From Pseudoflavonifractor sp. AF19-9AC (GTDB lineage: Bacteria; Bacillota; Clostridia; Oscillospirales; Oscillospiraceae): a stretch of 47,765 nucleotides of DNA. A model generated the notes under the pieces. It worked only from the letters and a program-made list of their open reading frames with translations, was not told the DNA's origin and did not search any database. A program made the position numbers and the translations under genes. Where the stretch lies: contig NZ_QUGI01000010.1 in NCBI RefSeq assembly GCF_003478995.1, forward strand, positions 1 to 47,765, written 5' to 3'. This document shows, piece by piece, positions 1-8,307 of this stretch (the first letter of the stretch is position 1; each line of letters begins with the position of its first letter).

Positions 1-5
1 CGTTT

Positions 6-34
6 ATTTTATCACAGCTCATTTCGCTTGTCAA
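6..34 (-). promoter_or_regulatory. Tandem rRNA-type promoter P1 (leftmost)
   Basis: Read on the minus strand this is TTGACA, a 17-base spacer, then TAAAAT, close to the sigma-A consensus, and it points out of the left end of the window. A/T tracts just upstream of the -35 (positions 35-60) resemble an UP element. It is the promoter nearest the unseen downstream gene. The strength and tandem spacing are typical of rRNA operons; that an rRNA operon follows is inferred. Confidence 0.8.
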
Positions 35-124
35 GAACTTTTTTCAAGTTTTTCAAAACTTTTTGAAGTTCTTTCAGCAGAAACTTTGCTGTATCGCGCT
101 GTCGCTCTCGCAAGCGACTCGATT

Positions 125-153
125 AGGATACCACACTCGATTCCGTTTGTCAA
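125..153 (-). promoter_or_regulatory. Tandem rRNA-type promoter P2
   Basis: On the minus strand: TTGACA, exactly 17 bases, TATCCT, again preceded by A/T tracts (154-175). It lies 119 bp upstream of P1 and shares its flanking sequence (TTGACA followed upstream by an A-rich GTTCTT/GTGCTT block), so the promoters look like duplicated units. Confidence 0.78.
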
Positions 154-229
154 GCACTTTTTTCGAGCTTTTTCAAACTCGTTTGTGCTGACCGGTCTCG
201 GTGAGTGCCCCTCGTTGGAGCGCTTGCCT

Positions 230-258
230 ATACTACCAGAACATTCCTCCTTTGTCAA
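230..258 (-). promoter_or_regulatory. Tandem rRNA-type promoter P3 (rightmost)
   Basis: On the minus strand: TTGACA, 17 bases, TAGTAT, with an A-rich upstream block at 259-300. It is the third of three leftward promoters at about 105-119 bp intervals. It starts about 65 bp after the gerB stop codon, and no clear terminator separates the two, so some read-through from the ger operon is possible. Confidence 0.75.
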
Positions 259-321
259 CACCTTTTTTCAAGTTTTTTCGGGCTTTTTTGCACCTTTTTC
301 TCCACAACAATATCTGCCCCT

Positions 322-1431
322 CTAAGGCGGCGATTCACCACAAGATGTGTCCCCCTTCCGTCCCCTCTGCCAAAGGGTTTTCAAGAGAAGCAGGAGCGCA
401 GGCACGCCCAAAGCCAGAATCAGGTTGCCGGCAGGCACAATAACCCGGCTCCAGTACTCCGCCTCGCCCCGGGAAAAAGCGGCCAGAGCGGCGGCAGCCC
501 CCACCAGGGCGGCTCCGGCGGCCACCGGCTTCTCCTGTATTTTGGGGCTCAGCTCCACTGCCATGGCCCGCAGGGCAAAGAGAAGCAGAACACACAGAGT
601 GAGGTCGGCACAGGTCCAGAGGGCGATCACCACACTCTCCACCCGCTGAAAGGCGCCCTCCACCCCCACGCTCTTGGCCAGGGCAAAGAAGGGGTTGTCC
701 AGCCGCCCGGCCAGGGCGGGGCCCAAGTTGCCCAGAATGGTCCACTGGGCCAGGGTAAGAAGCAGGCAGCCCCCCAGGCCCCAGAAGAGCCAGTGCCAGC
801 CCCCCTTTTTCCCGCTCCCGGACACCGAGCCGGTGAGAAAGGCCCCAAAGAGTCCCCAGCCCAGGGCCCCAGCGGCGGGCAGAGCGGAGGTGAGCACCGG
901 GACCACGTCCTCTCTCCATAAAGGAAGAACCAGCTCGGGCCGGGCCCGCACCAGGGCCAGAACCAACACCACGCCCGCCGTGGCCAGCAGGAGGGCCAGA
1001 AAGAGCTGGCCCGCCCGGGCGAAGGCGGACAGCTTGCCCTGCCCCATCCACAGGGCCATTCCCGCCACCGCCAGCAGGAAAAACCACATGGTACCGTCCC
1101 TCAGCCCGGCGGACAGCAGCCGCTGGGCGCACAGCCGCAGCCGCAGTGCCAGCAGCACCAGGGCCCACACCATATAGATGAGGAGCACGCCCCGTCCGGC
1201 CACCGGACCCAATACATCCCGTATGGAACCCGCCAGCCCCCGGCCCCGGGACAGACTGCCCAGCAGCCAGCCCCCCAGCAGCACCAACGGGATGGCCGCC
1301 GCAGGAGCCAGCCAGGCCCCCTTGCCCGCCAGGGGCAGGGTAACCGCGGGCAGAAGCTCCGCCGCCGGGGCCAGCACCCCCGCCCACACCAGGGCGGTGA
1401 GCTGGGTATGGGAAATGGTATCCCGTTTCAC
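322..1431 (-). CDS. gerB: Spore germination receptor permease subunit (GerAB/GerKB family)
   Basis: B subunit of a GerA-type germinant receptor, an integral protein of the spore inner membrane related to APC amino-acid permeases and thought to bind the germinant. The 369 residues form about ten hydrophobic helices (for example LTALVWAGVLAPAAELLPAV near the N-terminus) with short charged loops, which fits the family in length (about 365). I chose GTG at 1431 because AGGAGG sits 9 bases upstream (1441-1446); an ATG at 1461 has no good ribosome site. It is the last gene of a gerA-gerC-gerB operon. The A-C-B order differs from the common A-B-C order. It has unusually many Ala and Leu, in line with the GC-rich genome. 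The ligand cannot be read from the sequence. Confidence 0.85.
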   Translation of the reverse strand: MKRDTISHTQLTALVWAGVLAPAAELLPAVTLPLAGKGAWLAPAAAIPLVLLGGWLLGSLSRGRGLAGSIRDVLGPVAGRGVLLIYMVWALVLLALRLRLCAQRLLSAGLRDGTMWFFLLAVAGMALWMGQGKLSAFARAGQLFLALLLATAGVVLVLALVRARPELVLPLWREDVVPVLTSALPAAGALGWGLFGAFLTGSVSGSGKKGGWHWLFWGLGGCLLLTLAQWTILGNLGPALAGRLDNPFFALAKSVGVEGAFQRVESVVIALWTCADLTLCVLLLFALRAMAVELSPKIQEKPVAAGAALVGAAAALAAFSRGEAEYWSRVIVPAGNLILALGVPALLLLLKTLWQRGRKGDTSCGESPP

Positions 1432-1480
1432 GCCGCAATTCCTCCTCTGCGTTTCCCGCATACTATATATAAAGAGAGAG

Positions 1481-2560
1481 TCAGTCCTGAATGTCCACCT
1501 GCACCTCCAGGTTGGGCGCCAAACTTGCAAACCACTCCGACCAGTTCCCCTTCACCTGCCGCCAGGCCTCCGGTGCGGACAGGGCACTGCGCACGCCAAG
1601 TCCCGCGCAGTCCGCCCCCCAGGCCCGGAGCTGGGTGAGCGCCCGGGTAAGCCGGGCGGTCTCCACCCGCGTCAGCTCCTCTTCCACAGTCTGGAGCTGA
1701 TTCCGGTTGGGCTGGGTGCGGTACTCCGCCAGCTGGGCGGTCACCCGGCAGGCTACCGTCAGACCGGTGACCTGTCCTCCCTCCGTCTCCAGGCGGCAGG
1801 TGGTATCTCCGCCGGTGATGCGCACATACACCGTCTCCCCTTCCAGTTCCACCGGGATAATGTCTGAGGAGGGCTTCCCCACCAGCAGCTCCAGACCCCG
1901 GGCCCCATCCCCGTCCAGAAAGCCCGCCAGGGTGTCCCCCTTTAAAACAGCGTAGCCCGCCTCCAGCAGCACCGCCTGCTCCTCCGTTCCCGGCCGCAGG
2001 GCGGGGAGATAGGCCGACCCCTGCTCCAGCAGGTCGGTATAGACCTCCCCGGCGGTGCGGGCCAGGGCGGCAATGCCCATCTCTCCGTCCAAGCGCAGGG
2101 TGGACAGGCGGCCCTCCACACCCTGGTCACCACCGGCCTCCACCGCCTGCTGGGCGGAGGCGTCCCGCACCACCCAGAGTTGCGCCCCCAGGCCCAGCTC
2201 CACGTCCCGGGCGAAATAGTCCAGCACCTGGGTCACCCCCGCTCCGGCCAGCTCCTCCCCCAGCAGCAGCTGGTCCACATATCCGAAGAACACATAGCTG
2301 TCGCTGAGGGACTGGAGGGTGAGGGCGGCATCACTGAGGGATTCCCCCTGGGCGGAGAGTACCAGGGCGCTCTCCCCCTCCCCCTGGAGCCCCTTGGCCC
2401 GGGGGCCGGTGGAAACGGTGACGGACAGCCCCTCCTCCCCCAGGTCCACCCCCATGGTGCGCAGCAGGGCCATGTCCCCCATCTCCCGGGGACGGGGCAG
2501 GCCGGAGCAGCCCGTGAGCAGCAGGGCCAGGGCGGCCAAAAGGGGCAGCGTGCGTCTCAT
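1481..2560 (-). CDS. gerC: Spore germination lipoprotein, Ger(x)C family
   Basis: C subunit of the germinant receptor: a lipoprotein held on the outer face of the spore inner membrane. The 359-residue product begins MRRTLPLLAALALLLTGCSG, a signal peptide ending in a lipobox (LTGC), so the mature protein should start at Cys18. The rest is soluble, with the acidic N-terminal domain (MALLRTMGVDLGEEGL) typical of Ger(x)C proteins. Its ATG overlaps the gerA stop codon (ATGA, 2557-2560), which points to translational coupling. About 50 bases separate it from the gerB start. Confidence 0.88.
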   Translation of the reverse strand: MRRTLPLLAALALLLTGCSGLPRPREMGDMALLRTMGVDLGEEGLSVTVSTGPRAKGLQGEGESALVLSAQGESLSDAALTLQSLSDSYVFFGYVDQLLLGEELAGAGVTQVLDYFARDVELGLGAQLWVVRDASAQQAVEAGGDQGVEGRLSTLRLDGEMGIAALARTAGEVYTDLLEQGSAYLPALRPGTEEQAVLLEAGYAVLKGDTLAGFLDGDGARGLELLVGKPSSDIIPVELEGETVYVRITGGDTTCRLETEGGQVTGLTVACRVTAQLAEYRTQPNRNQLQTVEEELTRVETARLTRALTQLRAWGADCAGLGVRSALSAPEAWRQVKGNWSEWFASLAPNLEVQVDIQD

Positions 2561-4059
2561 TTCTGATTCCTCCGGTTTTTGGTGTGCACCGCCCCGTCCC
2601 GCCACTTCAGCAGGGGCAGGGGGAGGCGGATGAGGCTGGGATGACCCCGCAGGTTCTGGCTGCCGGTGGTGAAGGGGGCCAGATAGGGCACCCCGAAGGT
2701 CTCCAGCCCCGCCAGGTGGTAGATGAGGGCGGCGCAGCCCAGGGCCAGGGCAAAGAGTCCCCCCAGGCTGGCCAGAATGGCCAGAAGAAAGCGCCACAGC
2801 CGCAGGGCGTTGCCGAAGTCCTGGGAGGGCTGGGTGTACCCCGCCACCCCGGCGATGGCCACGGCGATGAGCACCGCCGGGGACACGATGTGGGCCTCCA
2901 CCGCCGCGTTGCCCACCACCAGACCGCCCAGAATGGATACGGTGGCCCCGATGGGACCGGGCAGGCGCAGCCCCGCCTCCTGGATGACCTCGAAGGCCAG
3001 GAGCATGATGAGCACCTCAAAGACAGTGGAGAAGGGCACCTCCTGCTTGGCCGCCACAATGGACAGGGCCAGCTTGGAGGGGATGGCCTCGGGGTGGAAG
3101 GTCACAAGGGCGATATAGAGCCCGGGCAGCAGCAGGGTCAGGGCGGCGCAGAGGTAGCGGATGAGGCTGAGGGCGGAGGCTGCCAGCCAGTGGTAGGCCC
3201 GGTCCTGGCTGGTCCTGAAGAACTGGTCGATGGTCCCCGGGGCCATCCAGGCCAGAGGCAGGCCGTCGGCCATCAGCCCCACCCGCCCCTCCAGCAGGGC
3301 CTGGCACAGCCGGTCGGGCCGCTGGGTGAAGGCCATGGTGGGAAAGGGGGTGGCCAGATTTCCGGTGAGGTACTCCTCCAGGTTGCCCGCGGCCTCCACC
3401 CCGTCGATGTCCAGCTCGTCCAGGCGGCTCTCCACCCGCTCCACCGTCTCCGGGTCGGCGATGCCCTCCAGATACAGCACATCCACCATGGTCCGGGACT
3501 GCCGGCCCACAATGTGCTCCCTGATTTTCAGGTCCGGGGCCTTCAGATGCCGCCGGACCATGGCGGTGTTGGTGCGGATGGACTCCACAAAGGACTCCCG
3601 GCTGCCCTTCAGGGCGGGCTCGTTGTCCGGCTCCCCCACCCCCCGCTTCTCCTCGGTGGGCACCGGGAAGGTGAGCACGTCCTGCCGCCCGGGGAAAAAC
3701 AGGGCGCAGGAGCCTAAGATGAGGTCGTTCACCACGTCGTCCAGCTTGTCCCGCCGCAGGGCGGCTAGGTTATAGAGCGCCCCGTACTGGAGGTGGGAAA
3801 AGAGCTCCCCCTCGGGCACCCGGCTCAGCGCCGGGTCCTGGGCCAGGGGACGGAGAATGTAGTCGCTGACCCGCTCGTTCCGGGTCATGCCCAGAAGATA
3901 GCACACCGTGGTGGTCCGCTCCCGGTCCCCGTTGAGGTACACCCGCCGCTCCATGTAGTCCACACAGCCGGAGAATACCTCCTCCAGGTTCTCCAGGGAC
4001 AGGGGCATGTCATAGCGGGGGTCCTTCCGGGGGTGGGGACCGCCGTCTCGATGGGGCAT
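2557..4059 (-). CDS. gerA: Spore germination receptor subunit A (GerAA/GerKA family)
   Basis: A subunit of the germinant receptor in the spore inner membrane. 500 residues, the usual size: a soluble N-terminal half carrying the family signature around RESFVESIRTNTAMVRRHL and GRQSRTMVDVLYLEG, then about five membrane helices starting near LIRYLCAALTLLLPGLYIAL and including the conserved LPGPIGATVSILGGLVVGN. First gene of the ger operon. Its ATG follows AAGGAGGG, and that ribosome site is wholly inside a 19-bp perfect hairpin (see 4063-4107). Germination operons are normally switched on by sigma-G in the forespore. A TATAAA at about 4105-4110 could be a -10 region, but I cannot assign a clear sigma-G promoter. 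Confidence 0.93.
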   Translation of the reverse strand: MPHRDGGPHPRKDPRYDMPLSLENLEEVFSGCVDYMERRVYLNGDRERTTTVCYLLGMTRNERVSDYILRPLAQDPALSRVPEGELFSHLQYGALYNLAALRRDKLDDVVNDLILGSCALFFPGRQDVLTFPVPTEEKRGVGEPDNEPALKGSRESFVESIRTNTAMVRRHLKAPDLKIREHIVGRQSRTMVDVLYLEGIADPETVERVESRLDELDIDGVEAAGNLEEYLTGNLATPFPTMAFTQRPDRLCQALLEGRVGLMADGLPLAWMAPGTIDQFFRTSQDRAYHWLAASALSLIRYLCAALTLLLPGLYIALVTFHPEAIPSKLALSIVAAKQEVPFSTVFEVLIMLLAFEVIQEAGLRLPGPIGATVSILGGLVVGNAAVEAHIVSPAVLIAVAIAGVAGYTQPSQDFGNALRLWRFLLAILASLGGLFALALGCAALIYHLAGLETFGVPYLAPFTTGSQNLRGHPSLIRLPLPLLKWRDGAVHTKNRRNQK

Positions 4060-4062
4060 GGC

Positions 4063-4107
4063 AAAGTCCCTCCTTTCCGGCTTAGTTTGCCGGAAAGGAG
4101 GGACTTT
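4063..4107 (-). promoter_or_regulatory. Perfect hairpin enclosing the gerA ribosome site
   Basis: Positions 4063-4081 and 4089-4107 are perfect 19-base inverted repeats separated by a 7-base loop. In the minus-strand message the 3' arm contains the gerA Shine-Dalgarno (AAGGAGGG), fully paired with CCCTCCTT in the 5' arm, and the arm ends 3 bases before the ATG. If transcribed as a whole, the ribosome site would be hidden. It could instead be a DNA operator. Confidence 0.75.
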
Positions 4108-4144
4108 ATACCAAACAGGCCCAGGTTATATACGAAAAAGAATG

Positions 4145-4757
4145 TTTCGCCTCTGGGCGAGTGACTTTCTGTACAGACAGAAAGTCACCAAAGAGCTGTC
4201 AAAGGGGAGAGGGATTTCGATTTCCCTCTCTCCTTTGAAATCCTCTCTCTTTAAAACGACCAATCAGGGGGCCTCGGCCCCCTATTGGATGTACCCCCTG
4301 GGGGCTGGCGGTGCCCTGAAAGAACCAGCGACGAGCTCCCAAAGCAGGTGACAAGACGCGCTGATCAGTGCAGCACTGGAACGCAGGTGCGTCTCACAGC
4401 ACTTTTCCGCCAATCCAGTGTACGTCCCGGCGGCGGAGCCGTCCACCTGAGCCCTCCCGCGAGGGCTGAAAGGCAGGCGCGTTGCCTCTTGTAGAAGTAG
4501 GTGGTCATTTAACCACCTCTTAGCGGCAGCGGTCGGCGCACAGACACGCATCCTGGCCTTTTCCCGCGCCGGTTGGATTTTTCCACCTTCTTGGTGGCTC
4601 CTCCGTAAAATCAAAGGGGGTCCGGGGGCAGGCGGCATAAAAACACGGAGTGTTTTTCGAGACGCCGTCCCCCGGTGGCGCTTTGCCTACTTTGCCGACA
4701 TGGGCAAAGTAGGTCGCCCCGTAGGGCGAAATCACCCCTCCTCGCCCGCAGGCGAAA
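4145..4757 (+). repeat. Family-1 dispersed structured element, copy A
   Basis: First of four same-orientation copies of a non-coding element. It opens with a hairpin terminus (TTTCGCC..GGGCGA, 4145-4160) followed by a palindrome (GACTTTCTGTACAGACAGAAAGTC type, 4170-4193). Further stems lie inside (GGGGGCC/GGCCCCC; AGGTGGT/ACCACCT; CGGCGC/GCGCCG). It closes with CTACTTTGCC/GGCAAAGTAG (4687-4712) and the mirror terminus GGGCGAAAT at about 4731. A second outer terminus ends at 4757. Open frames inside it (for example 4282-4638) change between copies, so I treat it as non-coding. It lies between gerA and the ATPase gene. Whether it is a MITE-like mobile element or a structured RNA is unresolved. 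Confidence 0.85.
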
Positions 4758-4821
4758 TCCTTATATTTCTCAGCATAATGGCCGTCTCGAAATAGGGAGG
4801 TGTCACATTCTGCCGCACCCC

Positions 4822-7482
4822 TTATCCCACAGGGAGATCGTCCCGCTCCTTCTCCGCTTCCTCCAGCTGGCTCTCGTCCCGGCGGGAGAGGGCCTTGGCC
4901 GTCTCACAGATGGGAATGGGCGCAGCGGCCAGGGCCAGCACCGCCAGCCACTGACTTCCGCTCATGGGGATGACGGAAAACACGCCCTGGAGCGGCGGCA
5001 GCAGCAGCACCGCCAGCTGAAGCCCCAGGCCCACCAGGAAGGCCCGGTTCATGGCCGGGTTGGACAGCACCCCCTGAGCAAAGAGGGAGCGGTTCTCACT
5101 GCGCACGTTATAGGCGTGGAAGAGCTGGCTGAGGGTAAGGGTGGCAAATGCCATGGTGTTGGCCGCCGCCCCCTCCTGTCCCGGCTCCCCCAGCACTCGC
5201 AGCCCCAAAAAGTAGGCCGCCAGGGTGAGCGCGCCCACCATCAGTCCCTGCCAGCCCAAACGGAAGGAAAACCTCCGATCAAAGAGTCCCGCCCGGGCGT
5301 CCCGGGGCTTCTCCTCCATGACGCCCTCCTCCACCGGCTCCACCCCCAGAGCCAGGGCGGGCAGAGAGTCGGTGACCAAATTGAGCCACAGCAGCTGCAC
5401 CGGCACCAAGGGCATCTGCCCCAGGTCCAGGAGGGTGGCGGTAAAGATGGTGAAAATCTCCCCGATGTTGCAGGAAAGTAAGTAGTGGATGGCCTTTTTA
5501 ATGTTGGAGTAGATGCCCCGGCCCTCCTCGATGGCGGAAACAATGGTGGAGAAGTTGTCGTCGGTGAGAATCATGTGGGCGGCCCCCTTGGCCACGTCAG
5601 TGCCCGTGCGGCCCATGGCACAGCCGATGTCCGCCGCCTTCAGTGCGGGCGCATCATTCACCCCGTCCCCCGTCATGGCCACCACGTGGCCCTTCTTCTG
5701 CCAGGCCTGGACAATGCGCATTTTGTGCTCCGGGGACACCCGGGCGAAGACGGCAAACTTCTCAATATCCTGCTCCAGCATCTCCTGGGGCATGAAGTCC
5801 AGCTCCGCCCCCGTCACCGTCCAGTCCTCAGGGCCCAGAATGTTCAGCTCCCGTGCCACGGCACAGGCGGTAGCCCGGTGGTCCCCGGTGATCATTACCG
5901 GCCGCACCCCGGCCAGATGGCACTTAGCCACGGCGCTTTTCACCTCCCGCCGGGGCGGGTCCATGAGCCCGAACAGTCCCAGGAAGGTGAGCTCCCGCTC
6001 CATCTCCTCCGGCTCCAGCCGGGCGGGCGGAGCGGACAGCTCCCGCCGGGCCACCGCCATAACCCGCAGAGCCTGGGAGGCCATGGCCTCGTTGGCCACC
6101 TCCGCCTGCCGCCGCTGGGCGGGGGTGAGGGGCCCGGAGGGTCCGGCCACGCACCGCCCCAGCAGAATGTCCGGGGCTCCCTTCACATAGAGGGTCCAGC
6201 CCCCCGCCGGGTTCTGGTGGAGGGTGGACATGAGCTTGCGCCGGGAGTCGAAAGGAATGTCCCCCTTTCGGGGGTGGTCCTCCAGCAGGCGGCGCTGGTC
6301 CAGCCCCTCCCGGGCAGCGGCCACCACCAGGGCCGCCTCGGTGGGGTCTCCCTGGGCAGTGGGGGCACCCGCATGCCACTCCAGCCGGGCATCGGAGCAC
6401 AGCGTCCCCGCCTCCAGGGCCTCCCGACGCCGACCCCGGGGCGGCGTCCAGATGGACTGCGCCGTCATCTTGTTCTGGGTGAGGGTACCCGTCTTGTCCG
6501 AGCAGATGACGCTGGCACAACCCAGGGTCTCCACGGCGGGCAGCTTCTTCACAATGGCCCCCCGGGCCGCCAGCCGCTGCACCCCCAGAGCCAACACGAT
6601 GGTAACAATGGCGGGCAGGCCCTCGGGGATGGCGGCCACCGCCAGAGACACCGCCGTCAGGAACATATCCAGCAAATTCTTCCCCTGGATGAGCCCGATG
6701 CCGAACATAATGGCGCAGGCGGACAGGCAGAGGAAGGACAGGGACTTGGAGATCTCCCCCATTTTCCGCTGCAGCGGGGTATCCCCCTCCTTGTGCTCCA
6801 GCAGCAGCCCGGCAATATGTCCCATCTGGGTCTCCATTCCGGTGTCCACCACCAGGGCGGTACACCGCCCCGCCGTCACCAGGGTGCCCGACAGGAGCAG
6901 GTTCACCCGATCCCCCAGGGGCGTGTCCTCCGGCAGGGCCTCCCGGGCCTCCTTCTCCACCGGCACCGACTCCCCCGTCATGACGCTCTCGTCGGTCTGG
7001 AGACGGCTGCACTCCAGCACCCGGGCATCGGCAGGCACCAGGTCCCCCGCCTCCAGCAAAATCACATCCCCTGGTACCAGGGCAGCGGCGGGCACCTGCC
7101 GGGGTGCGCCGTCCCGCAGGGCCTTGGCCTGGGGCGCCGACATCCGCCGCAGTTCCTCCAGGGCCTGGTGGGCGTGGTCCTCCTGGGTAATGGAGATGAC
7201 CGCGTTCACCACCACAATGACCAGAATAATGGCCCCGTCCAGCCAGTCCTCCCCCCCGCTGGCCCACAGGGAAAGCCCTGCCGCCGCCAGCAGCACCAGA
7301 ATCATGGGATCCTTCAGCTGCCCCCAGATACGGGCGAGCAGCGAGGGACGCTGGGGCGGCTGGAGCTCGTTGGGGCCGTTATGTTCCAGGCGTCGGGCCG
7401 CCTCCCCCGCCGTCAACCCCTGGGGCGAGGTGTTCAATTCCTTCATAATTTGAGCCGCTGGCCGGCTGTGCCATCCTCCCAT
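4822..7482 (-). CDS. P-type Ca2+-type cation ATPase (P2A family)
   Basis: ATP-driven cation exporter of the plasma membrane, most likely for Ca2+. 886 residues in the standard order: N-terminal cation ATPase domain (NGPNELQ), actuator domain with TGES, M4 with IPEGLPA, phosphorylation site DKTGT (Asp329), ATP-binding domain, hinge MTGDGVNDAPAL, and six C-terminal helices with LLWLNLVTDSLPAL. PEGL in M4 and NLVTDSLPA in M6 are typical of SERCA/PMR1-like Ca2+ pumps rather than heavy-metal pumps. No N-terminal metal-binding domain. I start at ATG 7482, with AAGGAG 10 bases upstream; an in-frame GTG at 7491 is too close to that site. Single gene between family-1 copies A and B. Confidence 0.92.
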   Translation of the reverse strand: MGGWHSRPAAQIMKELNTSPQGLTAGEAARRLEHNGPNELQPPQRPSLLARIWGQLKDPMILVLLAAAGLSLWASGGEDWLDGAIILVIVVVNAVISITQEDHAHQALEELRRMSAPQAKALRDGAPRQVPAAALVPGDVILLEAGDLVPADARVLECSRLQTDESVMTGESVPVEKEAREALPEDTPLGDRVNLLLSGTLVTAGRCTALVVDTGMETQMGHIAGLLLEHKEGDTPLQRKMGEISKSLSFLCLSACAIMFGIGLIQGKNLLDMFLTAVSLAVAAIPEGLPAIVTIVLALGVQRLAARGAIVKKLPAVETLGCASVICSDKTGTLTQNKMTAQSIWTPPRGRRREALEAGTLCSDARLEWHAGAPTAQGDPTEAALVVAAAREGLDQRRLLEDHPRKGDIPFDSRRKLMSTLHQNPAGGWTLYVKGAPDILLGRCVAGPSGPLTPAQRRQAEVANEAMASQALRVMAVARRELSAPPARLEPEEMERELTFLGLFGLMDPPRREVKSAVAKCHLAGVRPVMITGDHRATACAVARELNILGPEDWTVTGAELDFMPQEMLEQDIEKFAVFARVSPEHKMRIVQAWQKKGHVVAMTGDGVNDAPALKAADIGCAMGRTGTDVAKGAAHMILTDDNFSTIVSAIEEGRGIYSNIKKAIHYLLSCNIGEIFTIFTATLLDLGQMPLVPVQLLWLNLVTDSLPALALGVEPVEEGVMEEKPRDARAGLFDRRFSFRLGWQGLMVGALTLAAYFLGLRVLGEPGQEGAAANTMAFATLTLSQLFHAYNVRSENRSLFAQGVLSNPAMNRAFLVGLGLQLAVLLLPPLQGVFSVIPMSGSQWLAVLALAAAPIPICETAKALSRRDESQLEEAEKERDDLPVG

Positions 7483-7578
7483 GGCTGTCACGCTCCTTTT
7501 CCTTCGCTTATGGTGAGTATAGCCCGGAGCCTGTCCTGTTTTTTGGGGAATCCTGGGAGGTTAGAAAATAATAAAGAT

Positions 7579-8228
7579 ATTTCGCCTGCGGGCGAGTAAC
7601 TTTCTGTGCAGACAGAAAGTTACCAAAGAACTGTCTGGGGGAGGGGGGATTTCGATTCCCCCCTTCCCCTAGATCCCCTATCCCCTTGAAACGACCAAGC
7701 ACAGGGGGGACTGCGGGTCCCTACCCCCTCTGTCTCGCTTCGCTCGACATCTCCCCCTGACAGGGGGAGTCGGCCCCCTATTGGATGTACCCCCGGGGAT
7801 TGGAAATGCCCTGAACCGTTCAGCGGAAAATCGAAAAAGACCGGTAACAAGCGGCGCTGGCGGGTACAGCACCGGAACGCAGGTGCGTCATATCGCACCG
7901 TTCCGCCAATCCTGCGCACGCTGCGTCAACGGAACCGTACACCTGAGTCCTCTCGCGAGGGCAGAAAGGCAGGCGCGTTGTCTCTTGTAGAAGCAGGAGG
8001 CCATTCAACCACCCCTTAGCGGCAGCGGTCGGCGCTTAGACACCAATCCTGGGCTTTTCCCGCGCCGGTTGGATTTTTTCCCTCTTCTTGGTGGCTCCCC
8101 CGTAAACATATCAGGGGGTCCGGGGGAGGCGGCATAAAAACACGAAGTGTTTTTCCAGACGCCGTCCCCCGGCGGTCTTTTGGTTCCTTTTGCACCGCTG
8201 CAAAAGGAACTCGCCCAAAAGGCGAAAT
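7579..8228 (+). repeat. Family-1 dispersed structured element, copy B
   Basis: Second copy, about 650 bp. It starts ATTTCGCCTGCGGGCGAG and ends AGGCGAAAT. The left palindrome carries a compensated change (TAACTTTCTG with CAGAAAGTTA, against TGACTTTCTG/CAGAAAGTCA in the other copies). The right palindrome is a different sequence altogether (GTTCCTTTTGCA pairing TGCAAAAGGAAC, about 8183-8210, in place of CTACTTTGCC/GGCAAAGTAG). The variable hairpin before CCCCCTATTGGATG is enlarged by about 60 bp with its own inverted repeats. It lies between the ATPase gene start and the foldase gene end. Confidence 0.85.
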
Positions 8229-8307
8229 CATCAAGCCCCCTTCTGCAGCCTGACAAATCCGACGGATCCTATCCGCCCCCACGAAAATTAACACCGTAAA
8301 ACAAAAA

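Noticed and set aside
31..261. Small 76-codon minus-strand frame in the promoter region.
   Set aside because: It overlaps P1, P2 and P3 and its sequence is explained by repeated promoter and UP-like blocks.
4282..4638. Open frame of 118 codons on the minus strand inside family-1 copy A, with look-alikes in copies B, C and D.
   Set aside because: The similar peptides come from the repeat's DNA similarity; starts, lengths and frames differ between copies and no ribosome site precedes them.
4145..4757. Classification of family 1 as an IS200/IS605-derived palindrome element.
   Set aside because: Subterminal palindromes fit, but such elements keep the palindrome sequence for transposase recognition, whereas here it varies with pairing kept; no TnpA or TnpB remnant is visible.
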